A DNA stretch of 64,000 nt from Anaerolineales bacterium (GCA_019637805.1 JAHBVB010000001.1:633875-697874); one strand, 5' to 3'. Positions 46,467-54,719 are shown, numbered from the stretch's first letter. Numbers and translations: made by a program. Notes: generated from the letters alone by a model not told the origin.

Positions 46467-47906
46467 ATGGCCAAGACCATCACCCAATACAAATGCACCA
46501 GCTGCGGCCGGGCGGCAGCCAAGCCCCTGGGGCGCTGCCCAGGCTGCGGCGAGTGGAACACCTACGCCGAAGAGATCCTGGAAAGCAGCAGCCCGCGTCG
46601 CGCCGCGGCCAATGGCCGCACCGGCCGCAGCCAGCCGCGCCCGCTGGCCGAGATCGAGGGCGGCGCCGAGAACCAGCGCCTGGCGCTCTCCATCGGCGAG
46701 TTCGGCCGCGTACTGGGCGGCGGCGTGGTGCCTGGCTCGCTGGTGCTGCTGGGCGGCGACCCCGGCATCGGCAAAAGCACCTTACTGCTGCAAACCGCCA
46801 TAGAACTGGCGGCCAGCGACACGGTGCTGTACGTCTCAGGCGAGGAGTCGCCCGGGCAGATCAAGATGCGTGCGGAACGGCTGCGCCGTTCCGCCGGCGT
46901 TGCCGACAGCAACGCCACACGCCAACCCATGAACCAGGCAAACGGCGACCAACCCTTGCCGGACCAACTGCTGCTGGTCACCGAAACCAACATCGAGGCC
47001 ATTCTGCAGCACGTCGCGGCGGTCAAGCCGCGCGTGCTGATCATCGATTCGATCCAGACCGTCTATGACCCCGGGGTGGATTCTTCGGCGGGTTCGGTCA
47101 CCCAGCTGCGTGAGTGCTCCGACCGCTTCCGCCAGCTCGCGAAGGGAAGCGGCCTGGCGGTTTTCCTCATCGGCCATGTGACCAAAGAGGGCGTCATCGC
47201 CGGCCCACGCCTGCTGGAGCATATGGTCGACACCGTGCTGTACCTGGAGGGCGACCGCTTCCACAGCTACCGCCTGCTGCGGGCGGTCAAGAACCGCTTT
47301 GGCGCCACCGACGAAGTCGGCGTCTTTGAGATGCGCGGCCAGGGCCTGCAGGAAGTGCCCAACCCCTCGGAGGCCTTTCTGGCCGAACGGGTGGTCAATG
47401 CGCCCGGCTCGGCCATCGCCGTGACGATGGAGGGCACCCGCCCGCTGCTGGTCGAAGTGCAGGGGCTGACCAGCCCCAGCGCCTTTGGCAACCCGCGCCG
47501 CTCCGGGAACGGCGTGGACCTCAACCGCCTGCTGCTGATCACAGCCGTGCTGACCCGCCGGCTGGGGCTGCGCCTGGGCGACCAGGATGTCTTCGTCAAT
47601 GTGGTTGGCGGGCTGCGCATCGGCGAGCCGGCCGCCGACCTGGCGCTGGCGGCCGCCATTTATTCTTCGAGCAAGGACCTGCCGCTGCGCGCCGACACGG
47701 TGCTGATCGGCGAGGTCGGCCTGAGCGGCGAGCTGCGCGCCGCACCCCAGCTGGCCGCCCGCCTGAAGGAGGCCGCCGCGCTGGGCTTCAAGACCGCAGT
47801 GCTGCCCAAGCGCTTGCGCGCCGGCGAGACGCTGCCCAAAGGCATCGCCGTCAAAGAAGCCCGCACGCTGCGCGAAGCTTTGGAGATGGCCTCACAGCCC
47901 GCGTAG
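46467..47906 (+). CDS. radA: DNA repair protein RadA
   Basis: The 479-residue protein has the N-terminal zinc finger YKCTSCGRAAAKPLGRCPGCGEW, Walker A LLGGDPGIGKSTLLLQTA, Walker B VLIIDSIQTVYDP, the RadA-specific KNRFGATDEVGVFEM motif, and a C-terminal Lon-like domain (DVFVNVVGGLRIGEPAADLALAAAI). RadA promotes branch migration in recombination. Its start is 1 nt after the DinB stop, implying co-translation. A 20-nt perfect palindrome follows its stop. Confidence 0.96.
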   Translation: MAKTITQYKCTSCGRAAAKPLGRCPGCGEWNTYAEEILESSSPRRAAANGRTGRSQPRPLAEIEGGAENQRLALSIGEFGRVLGGGVVPGSLVLLGGDPGIGKSTLLLQTAIELAASDTVLYVSGEESPGQIKMRAERLRRSAGVADSNATRQPMNQANGDQPLPDQLLLVTETNIEAILQHVAAVKPRVLIIDSIQTVYDPGVDSSAGSVTQLRECSDRFRQLAKGSGLAVFLIGHVTKEGVIAGPRLLEHMVDTVLYLEGDRFHSYRLLRAVKNRFGATDEVGVFEMRGQGLQEVPNPSEAFLAERVVNAPGSAIAVTMEGTRPLLVEVQGLTSPSAFGNPRRSGNGVDLNRLLLITAVLTRRLGLRLGDQDVFVNVVGGLRIGEPAADLALAAAIYSSSKDLPLRADTVLIGEVGLSGELRAAPQLAARLKEAAALGFKTAVLPKRLRAGETLPKGIAVKEARTLREALEMASQPA

Positions 47907-47926
47907 GTGCGAGGCATGCCTCGCAC
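47907..47926. repeat. Perfect 20-nt palindrome after radA
   Basis: GTGCGAGGCATGCCTCGCAC directly follows the radA stop. There is no T-run; the -10 of the next gene begins 5 nt after it, so it could be an operator or weak terminator for that boundary. Confidence 0.65.
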
Positions 47927-47942
47927 CCGCTACAATAGGCAC

Positions 47943-48323
47943 ATGAACAATTACTTCCCGCGCATTCCTTTGCTGGCCGCCAGCCTGCTGGCCTTGGCGG
48001 CGGGCTTGTTCATTTTACTGACCCCCAGCGGCACCGCCGTGACCATGGACGCGCTGGGCAACACCAGCACAACCAGCACCACCTGGCTCGAGACGCAGGG
48101 CGGCTGGGGCGCCCTGATCCTGGTGATCTTCCTGCTGCTGTACAGCGCGCCGCTGGTTTTCTATTTACAAGAGCAGCCCGGTTGGGCGCTGGCGGCCTGC
48201 CTGCCACCCTTCCTCCTCACCCTGTTGGCGGGCTTCTCGATTGGCCTCTTCTACCTGCCGGCCCAGTTGGCGCTCTTTCTGGCGGCTGTGGTCATGCTGC
48301 GCGAGCTGCGCAAGACAGCCTGA
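47943..48323 (+). CDS. Small integral membrane protein
   Basis: The 126-residue product has about four hydrophobic helices (LLAASLLALAAGLFILL at the N-terminus; ALILVIFLLLYSAPLVFYL and later two more). TACAAT at 47931-47936 ends 6 nt before the ATG and no Shine-Dalgarno is present, so it should be leaderless. The small polar loop TMDALGNTSTTSTTWLETQGG is between helix 1 and 2. Function unknown. Confidence 0.72.
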   Translation: MNNYFPRIPLLAASLLALAAGLFILLTPSGTAVTMDALGNTSTTSTTWLETQGGWGALILVIFLLLYSAPLVFYLQEQPGWALAACLPPFLLTLLAGFSIGLFYLPAQLALFLAAVVMLRELRKTA

Positions 48324-48389
48324 CTTGTCGGGGCGTTGACAGGCCGCCCAAAGACTTGCTTCTCTTTCATAGTGTGGCATTAATACACC

Positions 48390-48655
48390 AGCCTTCCGCC
48401 CGGGAAGGCTGAGGCGTCTTCGCTGGCAAGCGAAGTTCACGAGGGTCGGCCAGCCCTTGGGGACAGCTCAGCAAGCCACCTCAGCCCAACCAGGCTGCCG
48501 GGACGCCGGCAGGGAGGCCGCGCCAGGGGGACAGCGGGCGGCGGTTGCCATGGGCCGCCAGCCCGCACCCACGGCGCACTGGCCACACGACCTACACAAG
48601 CAACACGCTCGAGACGAATGACCGCATCTACACAAACGCACGTGCTCAACAAACA
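48390..48655 (+). ncRNA. Unassigned strongly structured region, possible noncoding RNA
   Basis: No plausible gene in about 330 nt, yet several stable helices are present: AGCCTTCC/GGAAGGCT (48390-48397 with 48403-48410), CTTCGCT/AGCGAAG (48418-48424 with 48429-48435), long-range GGCTGAGG/CCTCAGCC (48407-48414 with 48479-48486), CTGCCGG/CCGGCAG (48495-48501 with 48506-48512), and GCGGGC-GGCGG/CCGCC-A-GCCCGC (48534-48544 with 48555-48566). It ends at a terminator. It may be transcribed on either strand; no known class (tmRNA, RNase P, SRP, 6S) matched. Confidence 0.4.
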
Positions 48656-48691
48656 AAAGGGCCACCCGCACAGTGTGCGGATGGCCTTTTT
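48655..48691. terminator. Bidirectional terminator
   Basis: Imperfect stem around GGGCCACCCGCAC/GTGCGGATGGCC (one mismatch, one G-T) with A4 on the left and T5 on the right, closing both the structured region on the plus strand and the small gene on the minus strand. Confidence 0.85.
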
Positions 48692-48756
48692 GAGAGGACC
48701 CCAGCGGCAACCGGGGCTGCCCAGCCACTTACTCGCCGGGCGGGCTGTGGGGAGGA

Positions 48757-48900
48757 TTAACGTCCGATCAGGATAAGCACACCGGCTATCAGCGCCAAAA
48801 TGTTCAGCAGGGTACCGATGCTCCCCAGGGTGACAAATTCAGCCAGGCCTACCAAAATCAACCAAACTGCCAAAAGGGTAAAACCAAAATTTCTGCGCAT
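48757..48900 (-). CDS. 47-residue hydrophobic membrane peptide
   Basis: An ATG at 48900 preceded by GAGGAGG opens a 47-codon frame ending in TAA at 48757. The product begins MRRNFGFTLLAVWLILVGLA and ends with LLNILALIAGVLILIGR: two hydrophobic helices separated by a short EFVTLGSIG turn, with basic N- and C-termini. The strong ribosome site and clean two-helix pattern make it a real small gene despite its length. It lies opposite-oriented to, and before, the shared terminator. Function unknown; a small membrane modulator is possible. Confidence 0.75.
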   Translation of the reverse strand: MRRNFGFTLLAVWLILVGLAEFVTLGSIGTLLNILALIAGVLILIGR

Positions 48901-49034
48901 ACTTTCCTCCTCAGGTTGGATTTAATTGCAAAAGACATAACGAAACTCGGCTGGCAAGTGTTATCTATTACACAAGCGCTTAGCGCTCAGCCACCTTTAA
49001 TTTTCCTTTGCGGGGTCTCTTGTATACTCAGCCT

Positions 49035-49754
49035 GTGCCACCCAAACCGGTTATTTCCGTAGTGATTCCGGCATATAACGAAGAACGCGTGCTGGCCATC
49101 TGCTTGCAGCACGTCAATCAAGCCGTGGCTCGCGCCGGCGTCCCCTGCGAAGTCATCGTCAGCGACAACAACTCCACCGACCGCACACCTGAGATCGCTA
49201 AGAGCTTTGGCGCCACGGTCGTGCGCACCACCGAAAAAGGCTATGTGCATGCCGCCATCGTCGGCATTCATGCCGCCCGGGGGGAAATTATCGCCATGAC
49301 CGATAGCGATACGCGCGTGCCTCCCAGCTGGCTCAACAAGATCCACGCCGCCTACCAGCGCGACCCCGAACTGGTCGGGGTCGGCGGCGGCTTCGAGTTT
49401 TACGACGGCCACGAGCTGATCCGTTGGCTGGTGCGCGTCCTCAATCGCATTTCCTTCCGCTTCACCATCGCCACCATGGTCGGCATGAATATGTCTTTCA
49501 AAAAGGACGCCTACCTGGCCGTGGGCGGCCATGACCCGCAGATCAACACCCAGGCCGACACCTACCTGGGCCTGCAGCTCTCCAAGCACGGCAAGATCAC
49601 ACTACTGCCAGACATTACCGTGGACGCCTCCGGGCGGCGCTACGCCTCGTTGTGGCGCGCTTTCACCGAAACGGTCATGCGCTTGCTCAATGTGCTCTGG
49701 CTGCGTCTTTTTGACCGCGTTCTGGTAGAGAATTTCGTAGATATTCGACAATAA
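49035..49754 (+). CDS. Glycosyltransferase family 2
   Basis: GTG at 49035 is chosen: TATACT (49023-49028) ends 6 nt before it and no ribosome site exists; a TTG further upstream is less likely. The 239-residue protein has VISVVIPAYNEERVLAICLQ, VIVSDNNSTDRTPEIAKSFG and MTDSDTRVPPSWL (the DSD metal motif), the GT-A fold signature, plus a C-terminal WLRLFDRVL region. It probably adds a sugar to a lipid or surface glycan. It stands alone, apart from the main polysaccharide cluster. Confidence 0.87.
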   Translation: MPPKPVISVVIPAYNEERVLAICLQHVNQAVARAGVPCEVIVSDNNSTDRTPEIAKSFGATVVRTTEKGYVHAAIVGIHAARGEIIAMTDSDTRVPPSWLNKIHAAYQRDPELVGVGGGFEFYDGHELIRWLVRVLNRISFRFTIATMVGMNMSFKKDAYLAVGGHDPQINTQADTYLGLQLSKHGKITLLPDITVDASGRRYASLWRAFTETVMRLLNVLWLRLFDRVLVENFVDIRQ

Positions 49755-49857
49755 CGCAGGTTTTTCTAATCAAAAAGCGCTGTCCTGGTGTCTTTGAGCG
49801 CGTCTTCACCCGGCAAAGCCTGCTACAATCAGCCATCTTTGTACTGGAGTATTCACA

Positions 49858-50889
49858 ATGCAAGAAACTGCTGTCCGCACCAAACCCGCTTGGGTAGAGA
49901 TCGTTAAAAAATATACGGTGCCCGATCACCGCAAGAGCATCTGGCAGCTGGTCAACAGCCTGGTGCCCTTCTTCGCCATTTGGGTGCTGATGTACTACAG
50001 CCTGCAGGTCAATTATCTGATCACTCTGGCGCTGGCCTTCCTCAACGGCCTATTCCTGATGCGCATCTTCATCATTCAGCACGACTGCGGTCACAACTCC
50101 TTCTTTAAATCCACCAAGTGGAACAACCGCGTCGGCACCCTTTTGGGCGTACTGACCCTGACGCCCTACTACGCCTGGCGCAGCTCGCATGCCCGCCACC
50201 ATGCCAACTCCGGCGATCTGGACTTCCGCGGCATTGGCGATGTAGACACCATCACGGTCAATGAATACCAGGCCCTCTCCTTCTGGGGCAAGCTGCGCTA
50301 CCGCTTCTACCGTCACCCGCTGGTGCTGTTCGTGATCGGCCCCAGCATCTTGTTCATCGTCCTGCATCGCATTCCCAAGGGCCAGAACCTGAAGGATAAA
50401 CAGGACCGCAACAGCGTGCTGTTCACCAACCTGATGCTGGCGCTGATCTTCTTTGGCGTCGGTTCGCAAATTGGCTACATGAATTTGGTCAAGATGTGGC
50501 TGCCGATGATGATCTTCGTGGCCACCGTCGGCGTGTACTTGTTCTATGTGCAGCACCAGTTTGAAGATACTTACTGGCGCTGGCACGAAGAGTGGGATTA
50601 TGCCGAGGCGGCTTTGCGCGGCTCTTCCTTCTTCAAACTGCCCAAGGTGCTGCAGTGGTTCAGCGGCAACATTGGCTTCCATCACCTGCACCACCTCAGC
50701 CCCAAGATCCCCAACTACAACCTGGAGCAGGCTCATTACGAGAACCCCAGCTTCCAACAGGTAAAGACCATCACCTTGCTCAGCAGCCTGCAGAGCATCT
50801 TCCTGCACCTGTGGGACGAGCAAACCCATAAGCTGATCAGCTGGCGCGAATACGCCCGGCGCTTCCGCAACCAGCCCAGTGCCGGCTAA
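49858..50889 (+). CDS. Membrane fatty acid desaturase
   Basis: The 343-residue protein has the three histidine boxes of membrane desaturases: HDCGH (in IIQHDCGHNSFF, near residue 75), HARHH (SSHARHHANSG, near 111) and HHLHH (IGFHHLHHLSPKIP, near 280), with about four membrane helices between. The di-iron enzyme introduces a cis double bond into acyl chains using oxygen. An extended -10 TGCTACAAT (49821-49829) and GGAG near 49845 precede the ATG. It may adjust membrane fluidity. Confidence 0.93.
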   Translation: MQETAVRTKPAWVEIVKKYTVPDHRKSIWQLVNSLVPFFAIWVLMYYSLQVNYLITLALAFLNGLFLMRIFIIQHDCGHNSFFKSTKWNNRVGTLLGVLTLTPYYAWRSSHARHHANSGDLDFRGIGDVDTITVNEYQALSFWGKLRYRFYRHPLVLFVIGPSILFIVLHRIPKGQNLKDKQDRNSVLFTNLMLALIFFGVGSQIGYMNLVKMWLPMMIFVATVGVYLFYVQHQFEDTYWRWHEEWDYAEAALRGSSFFKLPKVLQWFSGNIGFHHLHHLSPKIPNYNLEQAHYENPSFQQVKTITLLSSLQSIFLHLWDEQTHKLISWREYARRFRNQPSAG

Positions 50890-50904
50890 CAGGAATTCTT
50901 CGAG

Positions 50905-51291
50905 ATGACAAAGCTGCTGGAAGCGGCCCCGGTACTGTTGGTAGCCGATGTGGTCGTTGCCAGCAGCTTTTTTCGTGACCAACTCGGCTTCACCCAGATA
51001 GACCTGTACAACCATCCGGCGGATTTCGCCATCATCGGGCGCGACCAGGTCCATATCATGCTGGCCCAGAAGCCGGCAAGCGCCAGCCACTTGCCGCACT
51101 GGCGCGTGGCGCCCAAGACCAACAACATTTACATCTGGGTGGCGGATGTGGACGCGCTGTATGCTGAGGTAAAGCAGCGCGGCGCGCCGATCGACTTTAC
51201 GTTGTACACTACCCCGTGGGGCACGCGTGAATTTGGCGTGCAAGACCCGGACGGACACGACATCGCCTTTGGAGAGGTGCTCAAACCATGA
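50905..51291 (+). CDS. VOC family (glyoxalase/bleomycin-resistance-like) protein
   Basis: The 128-residue protein has the VOC pattern: APVLLVADVVVASSFFRDQLGF at the start, NNIYIWVADVDALYAEVKQRGAP in the middle, and FGVQDPDGHDIAFGEVL at the end, where the terminal Glu is a usual metal-ligand position. It lies 15 nt after the desaturase and overlaps the next gene by 4 nt (ATGA). Its ligand is unknown; antibiotic-binding or small isomerase roles are possible. Confidence 0.9.
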   Translation: MTKLLEAAPVLLVADVVVASSFFRDQLGFTQIDLYNHPADFAIIGRDQVHIMLAQKPASASHLPHWRVAPKTNNIYIWVADVDALYAEVKQRGAPIDFTLYTTPWGTREFGVQDPDGHDIAFGEVLKP

Positions 51292-51605
51292 AAAAGATCT
51301 GGTGGGTGCATATCACCGCGCTGCTGCTCATCGCCGCCATCACCTGCGGCCCGCTGAGCCTCGCTCTGGGCGCTGGCTGGGTGGCCGAGGCCAACGACTG
51401 CACATTGCATGAGGGCTTTGTCAACCCCTGCATCATCGGCGGCCGTGATTACGGCGAGACGCTGTACGGCATGGGCATGATGGGCTGGCTGGCGATTGCC
51501 TCCATCCCGCTGGGCCTGATGATGCTGGCGGCTTACCTGGTGATCGTTTTCATCGTTTGGCTGGTGCGCCGCCAACAAACCAAAGAACCGCCAGCCAAGG
51601 GTTGA
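51288..51605 (+). CDS. Small membrane protein with two hydrophobic helices
   Basis: The 105-residue protein begins MKKIWWVHITALLLIAAITCGPLSL (signal-anchor-like) and has a second helix MGWLAIASIPLGLMMLAAYLVIVFIVWLV with a basic C-terminus (RRQQTKEPPAKG). Two Cys in the intervening loop (NDCTLHEGFVNPCIIGG) could form a disulfide outside the membrane. It overlaps the VOC gene by 4 nt. Function unknown. Confidence 0.7.
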   Translation: MKKIWWVHITALLLIAAITCGPLSLALGAGWVAEANDCTLHEGFVNPCIIGGRDYGETLYGMGMMGWLAIASIPLGLMMLAAYLVIVFIVWLVRRQQTKEPPAKG

Positions 51606-51667
51606 CTCTTATCCCTCGCCAACCTGCCAGATCGCCAACGCTCCTATAATGGTTGAGGAGTGATGGC

Positions 51668-53314
51668 GTGACCCACACAAAAACTCCCGAACAAGAAGGT
51701 TCCCTGACCGCCTTGGGCCTGTGGCTGGGCCTGCTGAGCAGCCTGGCCGTGCTGGGCCTGCTGTGGATGGGCAGCCAGCTGTGGGCCCTGCCCTTTGTGC
51801 CTTTTGACCTGTTCGACTGGCTGGCCCGCGTACTGCCGGGCTGGCTGATCGGCTCAGTCATCTCCGGCATGGTGGCGGTTATCCGCGCTCTGCAGAACAT
51901 CTTGCCCATTGGCAACATCTCGGATACCGCCAAGCTGACCGAACAGGGCATGGCCCTGGGCCTGCTGGTGGCTGCGGGCGGCGGCCTGGGCGCCCTGCTG
52001 GGCTGGCAGGCCCGGCGCAACCCGGGCCAACTCAGCTTTTACGGCCAACTGGCCGGGCTGGCGCTTTTGGCCGGGGTGCTGCTGATCGAGATCACCCTGG
52101 GCAAGGCCTTGCGTGGCTTTGCCATGGTCTGGCTGGCCGTGGTGCTGGTGGGTTGGGGCTGGGGTTTGGCGGCGCTGCTGCAGCGCGGCCGCGCCGCACA
52201 CAGCAGCCCGCTCTCGCGCCGCCAGTTCCTGCGCGTCAGCGGCGCCGGGCTGGCCGCAGCCGCCCTGGGCAGCTGGGGGCTGGCGCAGCTTTTTGGCAGC
52301 GTCAAACGGCTGCCAGAGCGCAGCGAAGGGGCCGCCGAAGCGCTGGACCCCAGCGACCCCTTTGGCAGCCAGCTCACCTCCGGGCCGGCCGCCTCGCCCT
52401 CGGCCGAAGCGCTGGCCGGGCGCCCAGCGCCCGTGCCGGGCACGCGGCCGGAATTGACCTCCACGGCGGATTTCTACCGCATCGACATTAACACCATGGC
52501 GCCGCAGGTGGCCGAAAGCAGCTGGCGCGTGCAGGTGCACGGCCTGGTCAACCATCCGCTGCAGCTCAGCCTCAGCGACATCCGCAGCCTGCCGGCCCAA
52601 ACCCAGATCTTGACCATGCAGTGCATTTCCAACCCGATCGGCGGCGACCTGACCTCCTCCAGCCGTTGGACGGGCGTGCCGCTGCCTTACCTGCTGGCCG
52701 AGGTCGACCCGCAGGCCGGCGTGGTGGGCGCCCACATCACCGCTGCAGACGGCTTTGATGAATTCGTGGTTCTGGAGGATCTGCAGGACCAGCGCTGCAT
52801 GCTGGTCTACGCCATGAACGACGAGCCGCTGCCTTCTGAGCACGGCTACCCGCTGCGCATCTACATCCCCAACCGCTACGGCATGAAGCAACCCAAGTGG
52901 ATCACCAGCATCGAATTCGTGTCCGAGCGTATGGATGGTTACTGGGTGCGCCGCGGTTGGGACCGTGAGGCCATCCCCCACACGGTCTCGGTGGTGGATA
53001 CGGTGATGGTCGAACCGGGCGAAGGCGCCGGAGGCATGGTCTATACCGGCGGCATTGCCTGGGCGGGGGCGCGCGGCATCAGCAAGGTGGAAGTGCAGGT
53101 GGACAGCCAAGGTTGGCAAGCCGCCGAGCTGATCCAGCCAGAGCTGAGCCCGTTAAATTGGACGTTATGGAAGTATGGCTGGCCTTACGAGCGTGGCCGG
53201 CACACCATCAGCGTGCGCGCCTACGACGGCAGCGGCCAGCTGCAAGACTTGACGCCGCGCGGCACGATCCCCAGCGGGGCCACCGGCATTCACTCGGCCA
53301 CGGTCGATCTATAA
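51668..53314 (+). CDS. Molybdopterin-dependent oxidoreductase (sulfite-oxidase family) with N-terminal membrane domain
   Basis: GTG at 51668 has GAGGAG 6 nt upstream; an in-frame TTG is earlier. The 548-residue protein begins with about four membrane helices (residues 10-175), followed by an internal twin-arginine motif SRRQFLRVSGAGLAAAALG, then the sulfite-oxidase Moco domain: SWRVQVHGLVNHPLQLSLSDIRSLP, the ligating Cys in TMQCISNPIGG, and PLRIYIPNRYGMKQPKW, ending with a dimerisation-type beta domain. Placing a Tat motif after membrane helices is unusual. It likely oxidises a substrate outside the cytoplasm; sulfite is one possibility. Confidence 0.88.
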   Translation: MTHTKTPEQEGSLTALGLWLGLLSSLAVLGLLWMGSQLWALPFVPFDLFDWLARVLPGWLIGSVISGMVAVIRALQNILPIGNISDTAKLTEQGMALGLLVAAGGGLGALLGWQARRNPGQLSFYGQLAGLALLAGVLLIEITLGKALRGFAMVWLAVVLVGWGWGLAALLQRGRAAHSSPLSRRQFLRVSGAGLAAAALGSWGLAQLFGSVKRLPERSEGAAEALDPSDPFGSQLTSGPAASPSAEALAGRPAPVPGTRPELTSTADFYRIDINTMAPQVAESSWRVQVHGLVNHPLQLSLSDIRSLPAQTQILTMQCISNPIGGDLTSSSRWTGVPLPYLLAEVDPQAGVVGAHITAADGFDEFVVLEDLQDQRCMLVYAMNDEPLPSEHGYPLRIYIPNRYGMKQPKWITSIEFVSERMDGYWVRRGWDREAIPHTVSVVDTVMVEPGEGAGGMVYTGGIAWAGARGISKVEVQVDSQGWQAAELIQPELSPLNWTLWKYGWPYERGRHTISVRAYDGSGQLQDLTPRGTIPSGATGIHSATVDL

Positions 53315-53316
53315 AT

Positions 53317-53691
53317 TCAGGAACTGGCGAAGAGCGGCATGAGCTGGCGGGCCACTTGGTGGACCTGGTCGTAGCCCACCGGCTTGTAGAGCGTGCTATC
53401 CACCTGGTCGGCAAAGCGCTGGGCGCCGGCCTCGTCGCCGGTGACCAGCATCACGCGGGTGTGCGCCAAGCGGGACTGGCTGCGGATCTGGCGCAGGAGC
53501 ACGCCGCCATCCAGGGCGGGTAAGTGCAGGTCCAGCAAGATCAGATCGGGCGCGGTGAACATCAGGCTGACTTGAGCCTTATGGCCATTATCCAGAACTT
53601 CGGTTTGATAGCCGGCATCTTGCAGGGCGATCCTGAACAATCCGGCGACTTGCGGGTCGTCTTCGACGACCAGGGCGTACGGGCTGGCCAT
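53317..53691 (-). CDS. Receiver-only response regulator
   Basis: The start is at 53691 (MASPYALVVEDD) with GGAG upstream; the longer frame is spurious. The 124-residue protein is a single CheY-like domain: VVEDDPQVAGLF (acidic pocket), phospho-acceptor Asp in PDLILLDLHLP, Thr in VMLVTGDEAG and Lys in STLYKPVGYDQV. It has no output domain, so it probably acts by protein contact or in a phosphorelay. Its kinase is not adjacent. It is convergent with the molybdoenzyme gene. Confidence 0.9.
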   Translation of the reverse strand: MASPYALVVEDDPQVAGLFRIALQDAGYQTEVLDNGHKAQVSLMFTAPDLILLDLHLPALDGGVLLRQIRSQSRLAHTRVMLVTGDEAGAQRFADQVDSTLYKPVGYDQVHQVARQLMPLFASS

Positions 53692-53772
53692 CTTTGCTTC
53701 TCCTGAGTACGAACGGCGCAGATAACGGTATAAACACACAAAACCCCCAAAAGGTGCGCGTGGCAGAGTCGG

Positions 53773-53802
53773 TTGACTCCTTTCAAAGGGGTATGGTATG
53801 AT
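53773..53802 (+). promoter_or_regulatory. infC operon promoter
   Basis: TTGACT (53773-53778) and TATGAT (53797-53802) with 18-bp spacing, giving a leader of about 40 nt before the AUU start. Confidence 0.75.
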
Positions 53803-53846
53803 GCGGCCCGCCCATATAAGCACCAAGTGGCAAGGAGAATATACAG

Positions 53847-54449
53847 ATTAGTACATCCGATTACCGGGTAAATAGAGCCATCCGGGCAAAAGAAGTCCGT
53901 CTGATCGACGGTGACGGCGAGAACCGCGGCGTGGTTTCCATCGAGGAAGCCCTGCGGATCGCCGAAGCCGCTGGTCTGGACTTGGTAGAGGTTGCGGCCA
54001 ATTCGAAACCTCCGGTTTGCCGGGTAGTCAATTACGGCAAGTTCACCTACGAGCGCACCAAGAAGGAGCGCGAGGCCCGCAAGGCGCAGAAGAAGATTGA
54101 GATCAAAGAGATCCGTCTGCGCCCCAAGACCACCGAACACCACCGCGGTTTCAAGACCAAGGCGGCCCGGGGTTGGTTGCTGGAAGGCAAAAAGGTGCGC
54201 GTGCGCATCCGCTTCCGCGGCCGTGAACGTGATTATCCCGAGATCGCCTTGCAGGATCTCAAGGAGATCGCCGCGGAATTGCAGGATGTCTCATTCATCG
54301 AGCAGGCCCCGGCTTTTGAAGGCCGCACGCTGCTGATGGTGCTGGCCCCAAACGAAGGGGCCGCCAAAGCCGCCCAGGTGGAAAAACCTGAGGCCGCAGA
54401 CACAAATCAAGAACAACCTGCCGAAGAACTTGAAGAAGCGGCAGAGTAG
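53847..54449 (+). CDS. infC: Translation initiation factor IF-3 with AUU start codon
   Basis: The protein reads in frame from ATT at 53847 (I/M-S-T-S-D-Y-R-V-N-R-A-I-R), preceded by AAGGAG with 9-nt spacing; there is no ATG, GTG or TTG before the conserved N-domain (YRVNRAIRAKEVRLID). The GTG at 53928/53931 would remove most of it. AUU starts are known for infC, where IF-3 represses its own unusual start. IF-3 linker and C-domain follow (PPVCRVVNYGKFTYERTKKE; IRLRPKTTEHH; RVRIRFRGRE), then a 20-residue acidic tail. Total 200 residues. First gene of infC-rpmI-rplT. Confidence 0.93.
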   Translation: MSTSDYRVNRAIRAKEVRLIDGDGENRGVVSIEEALRIAEAAGLDLVEVAANSKPPVCRVVNYGKFTYERTKKEREARKAQKKIEIKEIRLRPKTTEHHRGFKTKAARGWLLEGKKVRVRIRFRGRERDYPEIALQDLKEIAAELQDVSFIEQAPAFEGRTLLMVLAPNEGAAKAAQVEKPEAADTNQEQPAEELEEAAE

Positions 54450-54458
54450 GAGTTTAGC

Positions 54459-54710
54459 GTGGCAGTTAAAAAGTTCCGCATGAAGACCCACAAGGCCACC
54501 GCCAAGCGCTTCCGCTTGACCGGTTCGGGCAAATTGGTGCGCACCAAGGGCGGCAAGAGCCACTTGCGCCGGCGCACCTCTTCCCGCACCGCGGCCCTGT
54601 TCAGTGAAATGATCCCCGTGAAGGGCAAGGGGTTCATCAAGCGCATCCGTCGCTTGGCGCCCTACATGCATAAGTACCGCGCCAACCCCAGCACCCACAC
54701 GGCGAAGTAA
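54459..54710 (+). CDS. rpmI: 50S ribosomal protein L35
   Basis: GTG at 54459 gives an 83-residue basic protein (FRMKTHKATAKRFRLTGSGK and HLRRRTSSRTAAL are L35-typical). It is longer than the usual 64-66 residues at the C-terminus (IRRLAPYMHKYRANPSTHTAK). It lies 9 nt after infC and 9 nt before rplT, with GAGG-type ribosome sites, in the conserved operon order. Confidence 0.94.
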   Translation: MAVKKFRMKTHKATAKRFRLTGSGKLVRTKGGKSHLRRRTSSRTAALFSEMIPVKGKGFIKRIRRLAPYMHKYRANPSTHTAK

Positions 54711-54719
54711 GAGGCAATC

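Noticed and set aside
45967-46803. Long frame running through the DinB region into radA
   Set aside because: After about 46200 it translates to low-complexity Arg/Pro/Ala sequence and overlaps radA in another frame; it arises from the frameshift.
48612-48622. AGACGAATGAC resembles the conserved 3' segment of RNase P RNA
   Set aside because: The essential P4 partner (GAGGAAAGTCC) and the other conserved regions are absent in the 300 nt upstream, so the likeness is probably chance.
48390-48655. tmRNA or SRP RNA candidate
   Set aside because: No tRNA-like T-arm with CCA end, no tag-encoding frame, and no SRP S-domain GGAA/AGCAG core could be found.
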